Shown piece by piece: positions 33,174 to 42,793 of a stretch of DNA of 64,000 nt. A program made the position numbers and the translations under genes. Each line of letters begins with the position of its first letter. Positions within the stretch are counted from its first letter, which is position 1. Origin of the DNA: Argyresthia goedartella. Its lineage: Eukaryota > Arthropoda > Insecta > Lepidoptera > Argyresthiidae. A model generated the notes under the pieces. That model made no database searches. It was not told the DNA's origin and worked only from the letters and a program-made list of their open reading frames with translations. The stretch lies in NCBI GenBank assembly GCA_949825045.1, contig OX463809.1:461501-525500 (forward strand). Reading direction: 5' to 3'.

Positions 33174-33694
33174 TGTTTAATATTTATGCTTCGGAACGCA
33201 ACTCCTCTTGTTGCGCGACTCGGAACGGAAACGGAACCGCAGCTGTCACTCGTATCGAAACGAGGGGAGAAATTAGAGGTTATCTTTTCTTGTCGGGAGA
33301 AAAAACATGTCTGCTCAGGCGTCGGGCCAGTGATTGTAATTCGGTGTAACAATTACCAAATACAGGCGTCGGGCCTGGTCGGAGTGCTCATCTTAAACAT
33401 CGTCGGGAAATAAGTAGATTCGCGTCAGCGGTTGAGTGATTCGTGGTGAAGGTTGAAGTTGTACGGTCTCCAACTCGTCGTATGGGGACGGCGACTCCTC
33501 GTGTCGGCAAGGTTCGGTTCCTCTCCTATCCCAAACTTGTGCTCCTATCCCGCATTCCTGCCTCGAATCGAGCTTTCGATCTCCGGTCTGCGACGACAAG
33601 GTAAAGTAGCAATCACTCACTTTTCTCCCGTGCTGGCAAAAACCCAGCCCCCTCAAGATTCCACGCCCTGTCGGTTGAGGCGTGGAATTAATCA
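33174..33694 (+). repeat. Outer 5' LTR of the BEL block (521 bp)
   Basis: Starts 'tgtttaatatttatgcttcg' and ends 'ggcgtggaattaatca'. It differs by eye at only a handful of positions from the terminal LTR at 48907-49427, so the insertion looks young. A stem (ccacgcc / ggcgtgg) lies just before the 3' end. 'gacgacaaggtaaagt' near 33589-33606 resembles a splice donor; that is only a resemblance. Confidence 0.85.
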
Positions 33695-33868
33695 CTTTGG
33701 TAGCAAGCGCTGTTTCCTAGTGGGAAATCATCGATTCACGGTTGTAGGGTTGGTTTTTTGCCACATTGTAGTTGGGAGAAAAGAATATCTCAGATTGGCC
33801 GGCAAGTCGGCAATGAGTCTGTGGTCGGTACCACAATTAAAGTTCATTTTCGGTTAGTGAAAGTATAT
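33695..33868 (+). promoter_or_regulatory. BEL leader with tRNA primer-binding site
   Basis: Three bases after the LTR, 'tggtagcaagcgc' (33698-33710) begins with TGG, as a primer-binding site complementary to a tRNA 3' CCA end should. The leader continues to 'attttcggttagtgaaagta' and is then cut by the inverted LTR at 33869. The same leader recurs at 47500-47672 and 48464-48636. Confidence 0.7.
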
Positions 33869-34432
33869 GTTTAATTTCCACGCCTACCGAACGGCGTGGA
33901 ATCCTGAGGGGGTGGGCTTTTGCCTGCACGTGAGAGAAAAGTAAGTTGAATTGTTACTGACCTTGTCGTCGCAGACTGGTAGATTGAAAGCTCGATTTGA
34001 GACAGGAATGCGGGAGAGAAGACAGTTTCGGGATAGGAGAGGAATCGAAACCTTGCCGTCGCTGCCGACGCTGTCGCCGGCGTGCTGCCTGCCGACACGT
34101 GGAGTCGCCGCTACCGATACGACGATGTCCAATCAACACGGATCACTTGACCGCTGACGCGAATCTACTTATTTCCCGACCATGTAGATGATTAACACTC
34201 CGACCAGGCCCGACGCCTGTATTTAGTAATTGGTACACCGAAATACCATCAATGGCACGATGCCTGAGCAGACATGTTGTTCTCCCGACGAGAAAAAGAT
34301 AACCTCCAATTTTGCCTCTCGTTTCGATACGAGTGACAGCTGCGGTCCGTTTCCGCTTAGTGATGTCCCGATTACTCGCGGTCGATCCGCGCAACAAAAA
34401 ACCGGTGCGTTCCGAAGCATAAATATTAAACA
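33869..34432 (-). repeat. 3' LTR of the inverted BEL element (564 bp)
   Basis: Read on - it begins 'tgtttaatatttatgcttcg' and ends 'gcgtggaaattaaaca', a subfamily distinct from the outer LTRs (ATTAAACA against ATTAATCA). It lies directly after the pol gene of the inverted element, with a purine-rich stretch ('gggcgggtgac') between them that could be the polypurine tract. Confidence 0.85.
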
Positions 34433-34463
34433 GTCACCCGCCCGGACAGGCCCAAACCTGTCC

Positions 34464-36917
34464 CTAATCAATAGGAAGGCGAGAAAGTGTTGCGACCGCT
34501 CTCTTGAGGACCGAGTCCCCCACCTTGACTTCTGCTGATCGAGGCGTGCCATCCCGACCCGTGTACAAATTGACGATCCGTCCTCGTCTCCATCTCAATG
34601 ATGGCAGGTTCGCATCCTTAATCAGCACCAAATCACTGACTTGAGGGGGGCTCGTCCGGTCAGTCCACTTAAGGCGCTGCTGCAAGATGTGCAAGTACTC
34701 AAGGGACCACCGTTTCCAAAAATCTTGAGCCATCTGCTGCAACATCTGCCACCTAGTTAACCGACTTAACTTAACATCACCGAATGGGTATTCTGGCAGG
34801 GCGTTAAGGGGCTGACCTATCAGGAAGTGACCCGGCGTCAACGCTTCCAAATCATTTGGATCCGAACTGAGCGGGCACAACGGAAGCGAGTTCAGTGTCA
34901 TTTCAATTTTACAGAACAGCGTCGCAAGCTCTTCAAAGCGTAGAGAGGTCTCAGCGATGATCCTCGTCAGGTGCGACTTAGCCGATTTAACCGCAGCCTC
35001 AAAAATTCCTCCCCAATGAGGACATCCCGGCGGACTGAAAACCCATTCAATCCCACGTCGGGAGCAAGCCGTACCGATGGCGTCCTGGTTACCGTTCAGG
35101 AATTGAGTGACCTCCTGCAGATATCGCCTGGCTCCGACAAAATTTGTGCCGTTGTCCGAACGGATTAATGTCGGGAGGCCCCTTCGTGAGACGAACCGAT
35201 CTAGACATGCGATAAATGCCTCTGTAGTGAGGTCACTGACCACCTCCAAGTGGACTGCCTTCGTGGCCAAGCACACGAAGACGCACAGGTATGCCTTCAC
35301 TAATCTGGCGTTCCGTAGCTGTGAAGACTTGACCATGAATGGTCCCGCGAAATCCGTTCCGACACCCGCAAAGGGCCGGATTTCGTTAACCTTATCCGAG
35401 GGCAAATCGCCCATCTGGGGCTGCATCGTAGCCGCCTTGGCCCGATAACAAGGCAGGCACCAAAATACGACGCTACGCACTAAGCGTCTTCCCGATAGAA
35501 TCCAGAACTCGCGCTGGAGAAACGCCATCAAGGCGTGGCATCCGATATGCCCATTCCGAATGTGTCGATCCTGTATCAACAGTTCGACCAACTTCCCTTT
35601 CCTAGGGAGTAACAACGGGTGGCAAGCCGCATAAGGCAGGTTGGCATTCCGCAGCCGACCTCCTACCCTCAGCAATCCTTGAGGGTCAATAAACGGGTTG
35701 AGCCGAGCCACAGCTCCCTTCAGTTGGACGCGTCCGCGTCTCAGAATGTCCAATTCGGACTTAAAGTGCACCGTCTGCACGTTCCGTACCAATGCGAACA
35801 ACGCATGGTTCCGTTCCCGTGGTGTCAGGACCTGTGTCCGCACTCGTTGCGCCTCAGAATTCCGACAATTCCGCGCAAATCGGCAGATCCAGGCGGTCAC
35901 ATTGACCAGCTTGTCGAGCGAGCTGTACCGTTCCAGCAGGCTGAACTCCTCTTCCGGCTCTGGTTGCGTCGTACAGACACCGACTTTCAAGGCGCCGTTC
36001 GCCGTGGTAACGCGTGGACTCATTGGCCAATCCGATTCGGCTTGAGTCAACCATTTTGGACCCCACCACAAGGGATGTCCAACCAACTCCGGAGCGTGAC
36101 ACCCACGAGACGCACAGTCTGCTGGGTTCATCTCCCCTGGAACATGTCTCCAGATTAAGGGAACCTCCGAATTCAAAATCTGCGAAACCCGATTCGCCAC
36201 AAAAATCTCCAGCTTGTGAACTGAAGCCTTCAGCCAGCATAACACGATCTGGCTGTCCGTCCAAGCGTAGACCGTATCTTCCAACGCTATTGACCCACGA
36301 AGAACCGTCATCGTGTGGTTGAGCAGACGAGTCAGGAGAGCCGCTCCCGAAAGCTCTAACTTGGGAATGGTCAGGCGAGTGCGCAACGGCGCAACCTTGC
36401 TCTTGGCCATGACCAACCGCACATCAACCTCCCCCGAGAAGTCGACCGTACGCAGATACACCGCAGCTCCGTAGCCCTTCTCCGAGGCATCGCAAAACCC
36501 ATGCAGGGTGGCGGTGTATCGTTTGGTGGGGACCAACCTCCGTGGCAGTGAAATCCGATTGATGCCAGGGTAGGTCGAAAAGAACGAGTCCCACTCTGAG
36601 CTCAATGACCCGCCGATCGGGTCGTCCCAGTTCAGCTCAGCAGACCACAATTGCTGCATAAAACACTTGAGCTGAAATGTTACCGGGGTGATCCACCTGT
36701 TTGGATCAAATGTCCTAGCCACCGTTGAAAGGACGTTCCGTTTCGTCCAGACCTTCGGGGAGTCCAACTCGACCCGATACGAAAACATGTCTGACACCGG
36801 CTGGTACTGGACGCCTAATACCGACAACATATTTGGATTTTCCAAATTTTCAAAAATGTGGGGATCCTGCTGGTAGTCATCCGGAAGACCAGACAGTAAC
36901 TCTGGAGAGTTCGACAT
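34464..36917 (-). CDS. pol: BEL pol, C-terminal half: RT end, RNase H, integrase
   Basis: 817 codons. RNase H: Asp143 in 'GFCDASEKGYG', Glu188 in 'IPKLELSG', Asp221 in 'TDSQIVLCWL'. Integrase zinc site: His452/His457 ('HIRNGH') with Cys487/Cys490 ('CLPC'). Catalytic triad: Asp522 ('GTDFAGPF'), Asp588 ('RSDNGTNF') and Glu640 ('WGGIFEAAVK'), with a basic C-terminal region after about 760. Together these would degrade template RNA and insert the DNA copy. The frame is intact but separated from the RT half (36959-38302) by a 4-base loss near 36970: the + copy reads 'gcgctcgctcgacggg' near 42530, this copy lacks 'ctcg'. BEL pol order is PR-RT-RH-IN, as seen here. Confidence 0.9.
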   Translation of the reverse strand: MSNSPELLSGLPDDYQQDPHIFENLENPNMLSVLGVQYQPVSDMFSYRVELDSPKVWTKRNVLSTVARTFDPNRWITPVTFQLKCFMQQLWSAELNWDDPIGGSLSSEWDSFFSTYPGINRISLPRRLVPTKRYTATLHGFCDASEKGYGAAVYLRTVDFSGEVDVRLVMAKSKVAPLRTRLTIPKLELSGAALLTRLLNHTMTVLRGSIALEDTVYAWTDSQIVLCWLKASVHKLEIFVANRVSQILNSEVPLIWRHVPGEMNPADCASRGCHAPELVGHPLWWGPKWLTQAESDWPMSPRVTTANGALKVGVCTTQPEPEEEFSLLERYSSLDKLVNVTAWICRFARNCRNSEAQRVRTQVLTPRERNHALFALVRNVQTVHFKSELDILRRGRVQLKGAVARLNPFIDPQGLLRVGGRLRNANLPYAACHPLLLPRKGKLVELLIQDRHIRNGHIGCHALMAFLQREFWILSGRRLVRSVVFWCLPCYRAKAATMQPQMGDLPSDKVNEIRPFAGVGTDFAGPFMVKSSQLRNARLVKAYLCVFVCLATKAVHLEVVSDLTTEAFIACLDRFVSRRGLPTLIRSDNGTNFVGARRYLQEVTQFLNGNQDAIGTACSRRGIEWVFSPPGCPHWGGIFEAAVKSAKSHLTRIIAETSLRFEELATLFCKIEMTLNSLPLCPLSSDPNDLEALTPGHFLIGQPLNALPEYPFGDVKLSRLTRWQMLQQMAQDFWKRWSLEYLHILQQRLKWTDRTSPPQVSDLVLIKDANLPSLRWRRGRIVNLYTGRDGTPRSAEVKVGDSVLKRAVATLSRLPID

Positions 36918-36958
36918 CCATTTCTGGAGCTCGTAACCTCCACCCCGTAGGAGCTCAA

Positions 36959-38302
36959 CTAGCTCGTCCCGACGAGCGCCTCCTCTACGGAATCTGCACC
37001 GGTACAGATATCGTCCACGTAGAGATCCTGCTCCAGGATTGCTGCTCCTCTAGGGAAATTTAACCGTTCTCGATCCGCTAACTCCCGCAGAGTGCGAATC
37101 GCCAAATAAGGACTAGACCGTAGCTCGTACGTGTTGGTGTTCAGCTCGTACACCCTGATGGGCTGATCTGGGCTCTCTCGCCACAGTATCAGCTGATACC
37201 GTCTATCGTCAGGGTGAATGACCGTCTGTCTAAACATCATCCGGATGTCAGCTACAAACACAACATTGTGTCGACGGAACCGTGTGATAACATCCGCGAT
37301 GTCATGGTTCAACTTCGGCCCTGAATGCAAACACTGGTTCAGGTTCATGCCGTTAGATGTTGATGCCGATCCATCGAACACTGCCCGTATTTTGCCCTCC
37401 GGGGTCCTCAAGACCGCGTGATGGGGCAGGAAGCAGTGGTCTTCACGCTTCCAGTCGATACCTGAAACCGACATGTGGCCGAGCGACTCGTATTCCCGCA
37501 TGAAGTCGACGTACTTCTGCCGGAAAATCCCGTCACGCTTCATGCGTCGTTCCATCGACAGAAGCCGCGTCTCGGCTGCATGGTGTGAACTGCCCAGCGG
37601 CGGGCGATCACTCCGAAATGGAAGACGTGTGAGAAATCGACCTGACCGAAGGCGACCAGTATTGTTCCGATAAAACTGTTCACACTCTTCTTCAACCGGG
37701 TCCAACCGGCGTACCATAGGTGGTTCCTCCACCTCCCAAAACTTCTGTATCACCTCCGAGAGTACAGAACCGAATAAGGGACTACGAGTCGCTAGGCGTG
37801 GGGCAGCCGGCATGACCGGACCCATTACCGCATGGCCCAGTCTGGTGTTGACCGAAACCAGACCAGTCGCCTGCAACACGTGGACACCTGGCACTAACAG
37901 GTATCCCAAGGCATCGACACCCAATAAAATGTCTACTGGGCCCGGAATATCGAACTCCGGGTCAGCCAGTGACAACCCAGCGACCAACTGTCGCACCGAG
38001 GGCGACAACCGTACGTGAGGGTGTGAGCCCATCACATTAGGCATGACTAATGCCGTAACCGTCAGATTCACCGATGAATCCACCCGTGACGAGAGAGTAA
38101 TCCGACATACTCCCTTAACGGAACCGACTTCCGTGTTCCCAATTCCCCGAATGGAATGTGGATACTCCCTTACCGAAATGCCCAACCGTCTTACAAGGTT
38201 GCACGAGACTAAGCACCCCTGGGCCCCCGAGTCCAATAGTGCTCGTGCCACACAAGATTTGCCGTCCGAACTCCACACTATCACCGAGGCGGTGGGGAGC
38301 AT
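36959..38302 (-). CDS. pol: BEL pol, N-terminal half: protease and reverse transcriptase
   Basis: 447 codons. An aspartic protease motif 'ALLDSGAQ' has its Asp at residue 24. The RT covers about 285-447, with 'RAVFDGSAST', 'DIRMMFRQT' and the catalytic 'YVDD' at residues 428-431. The frame ends at 'EALVGTS' because of the 4-base deletion described for the C-terminal half. Upstream, an in-frame TAG at 38348-38350 separates it from the gag-side frame. The start ATG at 38302 is the first in frame after that TAG; the protease may in reality be made as part of a longer polyprotein. Confidence 0.85.
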   Translation of the reverse strand: MLPTASVIVWSSDGKSCVARALLDSGAQGCLVSCNLVRRLGISVREYPHSIRGIGNTEVGSVKGVCRITLSSRVDSSVNLTVTALVMPNVMGSHPHVRLSPSVRQLVAGLSLADPEFDIPGPVDILLGVDALGYLLVPGVHVLQATGLVSVNTRLGHAVMGPVMPAAPRLATRSPLFGSVLSEVIQKFWEVEEPPMVRRLDPVEEECEQFYRNNTGRLRSGRFLTRLPFRSDRPPLGSSHHAAETRLLSMERRMKRDGIFRQKYVDFMREYESLGHMSVSGIDWKREDHCFLPHHAVLRTPEGKIRAVFDGSASTSNGMNLNQCLHSGPKLNHDIADVITRFRRHNVVFVADIRMMFRQTVIHPDDRRYQLILWRESPDQPIRVYELNTNTYELRSSPYLAIRTLRELADRERLNFPRGAAILEQDLYVDDICTGADSVEEALVGTS

Positions 38303-38347
38303 GACCGTCTGTGGAGTGGCGGCACCCTGTAAGTGGGCGGCGTGTCC

Positions 38348-38989
38348 CTAGCTGGAACCTCCGCGGGATCCGAACCCGCTGGGACCCCCGTCGGCCTGGT
38401 AACTCGGCTGCTGATATGCCACCGGTGGCATATCAGACCGCATGTACATCAGGGGGTCCCAACCCGCATAATAGGCCCCTCGCTCTCCCGGTACCCGACC
38501 ATACCGGACTGTGAACGGTGTGCCCGGTGGCCACCGTGGATGGAGGGGGGAGAGCGGATCCAACTTGGGGCGCTCTAGGAATGGGGGCGACATCCGACTG
38601 TTCGCCTCCCTGTTCGCCTCCCAGAGCGACGGGCAGGGTGGCGCAGAAGGTGGTGGGCTCCCAGCCTTCGCGCCACTCATAGGTGCCATCTGACACCCGC
38701 CCGTAACACGCGGTGAGCCAGCGGCCCGAAGTCCTCGCTGACCCTGGACAGCGGCGACCGAACCCCGGCTATCCCGCCTGTTACCCCCCCGCGCTGCCCC
38801 CTTCCCCTCGGGGGGGTCCCGTCCGCGGGTACCCCAGTCACCCCGTTGGTGACTCCCGTTGCCCGGAGGGGGCTGGGTCCGGCCCTGGTTGGGCCCTGTG
38901 ACCGACCAACCTGAGTCCGGCCCTGGTGACCGTCCGAAGGGCCTGACCGGTTCAGGCACAACACGATGTGGTGCTTGCCACCGCAGCAC
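38348..38989 (-). CDS. BEL gag-pol linker frame, Pro/Gly-rich
   Basis: 213 codons, low complexity, rich in Pro, Gly, Arg and Ser; in the same frame as the protease but closed by TAG at 38348-38350. The last 80 residues ('SRMSPPFLERPKLDPLSPLH' onward) are also encoded by the + copy at 40970-41215, which has the same TAG. The upstream part overlaps the zinc-knuckle frame (38677-39297), so a C/G-run indel near 38790-38815 probably shifted the reading. No catalytic motif. It probably joins nucleocapsid to protease. Confidence 0.55.
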   Translation of the reverse strand: MLRWQAPHRVVPEPVRPFGRSPGPDSGWSVTGPNQGRTQPPPGNGSHQRGDWGTRGRDPPEGKGAARGGNRRDSRGSVAAVQGQRGLRAAGSPRVTGGCQMAPMSGAKAGSPPPSAPPCPSLWEANREANSRMSPPFLERPKLDPLSPLHPRWPPGTPFTVRYGRVPGERGAYYAGWDPLMYMRSDMPPVAYQQPSYQADGGPSGFGSRGGSS

Positions 38990-39297
38990 TCACAGGGGGA
39001 CGCGCGTGAGCACTCGCTCAGTTGGTGCGGCCCCAAACAACCGAAACACAATCGGTGGCGGAAGACCACCTTCCTGCGGGCAGCCACACCGAGCGCCTTA
39101 AAGTTGGCGCATCTGGTCACTTCATGACCGGCACTGTCGCAGTGCACACAGCCGTCACCCGACGGCGCGGCACTCAAAACGCCAAATTGTTTTGACCGCC
39201 CACCCCCCGTGGGGGTGGGGGGCGCGGCCCCTCCCGCATCCGCGCGGGTTGGCGCTGCACACTGGCCTCCGAATCCATGGTATCGCATCGCCTGCAT
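38677..39297 (-). CDS. gag: BEL gag nucleocapsid region with three CCHC-type knuckles
   Basis: 206 codons. Zinc knuckles: 'CVHCDSAGHEVTRC' (about residues 49-62), 'CFGCLGPHQLSEC' (about 83-95) and 'CECCGGKHHIVLC' (about 101-113). Such knuckles bind the element's RNA during particle assembly. The row of CX2C..H..C units is typical of BEL/Pao gag. The frame differs from the upstream capsid frame because of an indel in a G/C run near 39197-39227. Confidence 0.8.
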   Translation of the reverse strand: MQAMRYHGFGGQCAAPTRADAGGAAPPTPTGGGRSKQFGVLSAAPSGDGCVHCDSAGHEVTRCANFKALGVAARRKVVFRHRLCFGCLGPHQLSECSRASPCECCGGKHHIVLCLNRSGPSDGHQGRTQVGRSQGPTRAGPSPLRATGVTNGVTGVPADGTPPRGRGQRGGVTGGIAGVRSPLSRVSEDFGPLAHRVLRAGVRWHL

Positions 39298-40160
39298 TCA
39301 CCCTCCAAGAAATCCGTTAATTGGACGAGCGTGGGCAGTTCCGAGCTACTGCCCCCATGCAGCTGTTCAAACCGACTTTGAACAGCTGCAGGCAACCGTG
39401 TCAAAACCATATATAAAACGATATATGACCATTGGTCTACCGGCAGACCAAGGTTCTGAAGGGCCTTAGTGGCCACCAGCACAGGGTTGAGCACCTGTAC
39501 CCGGATGTCAACATCCCGGGTTACTCTTGGGATGCTGAACAGCTTCCCCAGCTGCGCGTCAACCAACCGCCGTTTGTGTTGGTAGCGGTCAAACAATATG
39601 ACCCGGGCAATCTCATAATTGCCCGCCGTGACCGTTAGGTGACCGACCAACTCCTTCGGTTCACCCCGCAGTGCCATCAATAATTGGGCCAACTTGTAGG
39701 CGTTGTCCAGGTCGTCCCGACCGTGGACCAGGCTATCGAATAAATTGATGAATGCCGGCCACTCATCAATTGCCCCACCGAAGGCCGGAATCTCCAGGTT
39801 TGGCAGCCGTCCAACAACACCCTTAGGGGGCGGGTCTCCGCTACCCTCCCCGCGGTCATCCCGACGCGACCGCTTAATTTTTTCGGCGCGACGCTCGATG
39901 TCGCCCAAGCACTCCATCGCTTGGTCAGCATCCGCGCAGAGCTGCTTCACTGCAGCCACCGAAGCCTCATCCGTAAGCCCGAGAGCTTCAGTCTCCGCGG
40001 CCAGCCGACACACCTTCCCGACGCGTGTCATTGCGTCCTCCACACGCTTGAGCAGGACATCGTCCATGTCAGGTCGCTCCACATACTTGTGAGTATGGGC
40101 GAGGCATCTCATCTCCTCACGGACACCATATCGCAGTACCGTCAAGGGCGAAGGTGCCAT
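39174..40160 (-). CDS. gag: BEL gag, capsid-like region
   Basis: 328 codons from an ATG at 40160 after a long leader. The centre ('PNLEIPAFGGAIDEWPAFIN' near residue 115, 'LVHGRDDLDNAYKLAQL', 'LRGEPKELVGHL') is the conserved gag fold of LTR retrotransposons ('F.G....W..F...F'). N-terminal heptads (residues about 35-95) may be a coiled coil. The protein would form the particle shell. The frame closes just before the zinc knuckles, which follow in another frame. Confidence 0.85.
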   Translation of the reverse strand: MAPSPLTVLRYGVREEMRCLAHTHKYVERPDMDDVLLKRVEDAMTRVGKVCRLAAETEALGLTDEASVAAVKQLCADADQAMECLGDIERRAEKIKRSRRDDRGEGSGDPPPKGVVGRLPNLEIPAFGGAIDEWPAFINLFDSLVHGRDDLDNAYKLAQLLMALRGEPKELVGHLTVTAGNYEIARVILFDRYQHKRRLVDAQLGKLFSIPRVTRDVDIRVQVLNPVLVATKALQNLGLPVDQWSYIVLYMVLTRLPAAVQSRFEQLHGGSSSELPTLVQLTDFLEGECRRCDTMDSEASVQRQPARMREGPRPPPPRGVGGQNNLAF

Positions 40161-40814
40161 GGTTACCGATTTAATTGTTTCTGGTCCTATGCTTCACTAC
40201 CGAACTAAGCACAGCCAGATACCAGTACTTGCCCGTCAGCGCTGGGCACAGAAATTAAAACTAAGTTTTAAACTCCAAGGCAACCACTAAAACAATTAAA
40301 TCCTAAACAATATTTAATATGGTCGCCCTGTGGACTTACACCTTATAATATACACTCTAAATCAATTAGATAATGCCACCATGTACAATACAAATAACAC
40401 ACAAAAGGTTATTATAAAAAAAAAAAAAATTTTCTAGAAGTGGCCCCTCCGATGTGACCCACACTTCTTTTGAGGTCAGCAAATCAGCTTAATACCCCTT
40501 AAATAGCCCGACCCTGCTGTGTAAACCGAAATAACACTGCAGTATTATAGAACCCGACGTTCTACCGCAAGTAATACAATCTAGTTACTTCGCAGAATGA
40601 CTGTTCAATCTTTTATGCGCACAAACAGTAGTTTCCGACTACAATGAAACCGAAAATGAACTTTAATTGTGGTGTACCGACCACAGACTCACCCACAAAC
40701 AGATTGCCGGCCAATCTGAGATATTCTTTTCTCCCAACTACAATGTGGCAAAAGGCAACCCTACAACCGTGAATCGATGATTTCCCACTAGGAAAACCGC
40801 GCCTGCTACCAAAA
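40161..40814 (-). promoter_or_regulatory. Leader of the inverted BEL element with primer-binding site
   Basis: On - it begins after the partial LTR with 'tttggtagcaggcgcggttt' (PBS-like, complement near 40794-40813), runs through text shared with the leader at 33695-33868 up to 'cattttcggtt', then continues with about 480 bases of its own to the gag ATG. A long A-run lies near 40417-40429. Confidence 0.65.
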
Positions 40815-40961
40815 TGTTTAATTTCCACGCCTACCGAACGGCGTGGAATCCTGAGGGGGTGGGCTTTTGCCTGCACGTGAGAGAAAAGTGAGTTGAATTG
40901 TTACTGACCGCAGACTGGTAGATTGAAAGCTCGATTTGAGACAGGAATGCGGGAGAGAAGA
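40815..40961 (-). repeat. Partial 5' LTR of the inverted BEL element
   Basis: Matches the terminal ~150 bp of the LTR at 33869-34432, with a short deletion ('cttgtcgt') near 40910. It breaks off at 'gagagaagat' and is joined directly to a gag-pol linker fragment in the opposite orientation. Most of the LTR is therefore missing. Confidence 0.75.
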
Positions 40962-41215
40962 TCAGTCGGATGTCGCCCCCATTCCTAGAGCGCCCCAGGT
41001 TGGATCCGCTCTCCCCCCTCCATCCACGGTGGCCACCGGGCACACCGTTCACAGTCCGGTATGGTCGGGTACCGGGACAGCGAGGGGCCTATTATGCGGG
41101 TTGGGACCCCCTGATGTACATACGGTCTGATATGCCACCGGTGGCATATCAGCAGCCGAGTTACCAGGCCGACGGGGGTCCCAGCGGGTTCGGATCCCGC
41201 GGAGGTTCCCGCTAG
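40962..41215 (+). pseudogene. Second BEL copy (+): gag-pol linker fragment
   Basis: Begins 'cagtcggatgtcgcccccat' and encodes 'MSPPFLERPRLDPLSPLHPR' up to a TAG at 41213-41215, nearly the same as the - strand at 38348-38601. It marks the inner edge of the + arm of the large inverted repeat. A 26-bp perfect palindrome at 41127-41152 is shared with 38411-38436. Confidence 0.75.
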
Positions 41216-41278
41216 GGACACGCCGCCCACTTACAGGGTGCCGCCACTCAACAGACGGTCATTCTCCCCACCGCCTCG

Positions 41279-42793
41279 GTGATAGCGTGGAGTTCGGACG
41301 GCAAATCTTGTGTGGCACGAGCACTATTGGACTCGGGGGCCCAGGGGTGCTTAGTCTCGTGCAACCTTGTAAGACGGTTGGGCATTTCGGTAAGGGAGTA
41401 TCCACATTCCATTCGGGGAATTGGGAACACGGAAGTCGGTTCCGTTAAGGGAGTATGTCGGATTACTCTCTCGTCACGGGTGGATTCATCGGTGAATCTG
41501 ACGGTTACGGCATTAGTCATGCCTAATGTGATGGGCTCACACCCTCACGTACGGTTGTCGCCCTCGGTGCGACTGTTGGTCGCTGGGTTGTCACTGGCTG
41601 ACCCGGAGTTCGATATTCCGGGCACAGTAGACATTTTATTGGGTGTCGATGCCTTGGGATACCTGTTAGTGCCAGGTGTCCACGTGTTGCAGGCGACTGG
41701 TCTGGTTTCGGTCAACACCAGACTGGGCCATGCGGTAAGGGGTCCGGTCATGCCGGATGCCCCACGCCTAGCGACTCGTAGTCCCTTATTCGGTTCTGTA
41801 CTCTCGGAGGTGATACAGAAGTTTTGGGAGGTGGAGGAACCACCTACGGTCCGCCGGTTGGACCCGGTTGAAGAAGAGTGTGAACAGTTTTATCGGAACA
41901 ATACTGGTCGCCTTCGGTCAGGTCGATTTCTCACAGGCCTTCCATTTCGGAGTGATCGCCTGCCGCTGGGCAGTTCACACCATGCAGCCGAGACGCGGTT
42001 TCTGTCGATGGAATGACGCATGAAGCGTGACGGGATTTTCCGGCAGAAGTACGTCGACTTCATGCGGGAATACGAGTCGCTCGGCCACATGTCGGTTTCG
42101 GGTATCGACTGGAAGCGTGAAGACCACTGCTTCGATGGATCGGCATCAACATCTAACGGCACGAACCTGAACCAGTGTTTGCATTCAGGGCCGAAGTTGA
42201 ACCATGACATCGCGGATGTTATCACACGGTTCCGTCGACACAATGTTGTGTTTGTAGCTGACATCCGGATGATGTTTAGACAGACGGTCATTCATCCTGA
42301 CGATAGACGGTATCAGCTGATACTGTGGCGAGAGAGCCCAGATCAGCCCATCAGGGTGTACGAGCTGAACACCAACACGTACGGGCTACGGTCTAGTCCT
42401 TATTTGGCGATTCGCACTCTGCGGGAGTTAGCGGATCGAGAACGGTTAAATTTCCCTAGAGGAGCAGCGATCCTGGAGCAGGACCTCTACGTGGACGACA
42501 TCTGTACCGGTGCAGATTCCGTAGAGGAGGCGCTCGCTCGACGGGACGAGCTAGTTGAGCTCTTACGGAAATGGATGTCGAACTCTCTAGAGTTACTGAC
42601 TGGTCTTCCGGATGACAACCAGCAGGATCCCCACATTTTTGAAAATTTGGAAAATCCAAATATGTTGTCGGTATTAGGCGTCTGGTGTTTTCGTATCGGG
42701 TCGAGTTGGGCTCCCCGAAGGTCTGGACGAAACGGAACGTCCTTTCAACGGTGGCTAGGACATTTGATCCAAACGGGTGGATCACCCCGGTAA
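41279..42793 (+). pseudogene. pol: Second BEL copy (+): protease-RT, broken
   Basis: Protease 'ALLDSGAQ' and RT 'DIRMMFRQT' and 'YVDD' are readable across frames 41279-42016 and 42020-42793. Lesions against the - copy: a TGA near 42014-42016 (ATGGAA then TGA where the - copy has CGA); an in-frame loss of 18 codons at about 42133 ('HCFDGSAST', missing the segment with 'RTPEGK'); and a deletion near 42680 that shifts the frame. It does have the 4 bases missing from the - copy at the end of the RT, so each copy has damage the other lacks. Confidence 0.8.

Noticed and set aside
33589..33610. Splice donor in the BEL LTR
   Set aside because: Only a short match to AAG|GTAAAG; no acceptor or spliced product can be shown from DNA.
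35619..36158. Opposite-strand open frames across BEL pol (also 43387-43962, 45255-45734)
   Set aside because: They mirror the GC-rich pol gene in antisense in each copy; no independent motif.
40417..40429. Poly(A) tail of a processed gene
   Set aside because: The A-run lies inside the BEL leader on the opposite strand, with no adjacent coding sequence.
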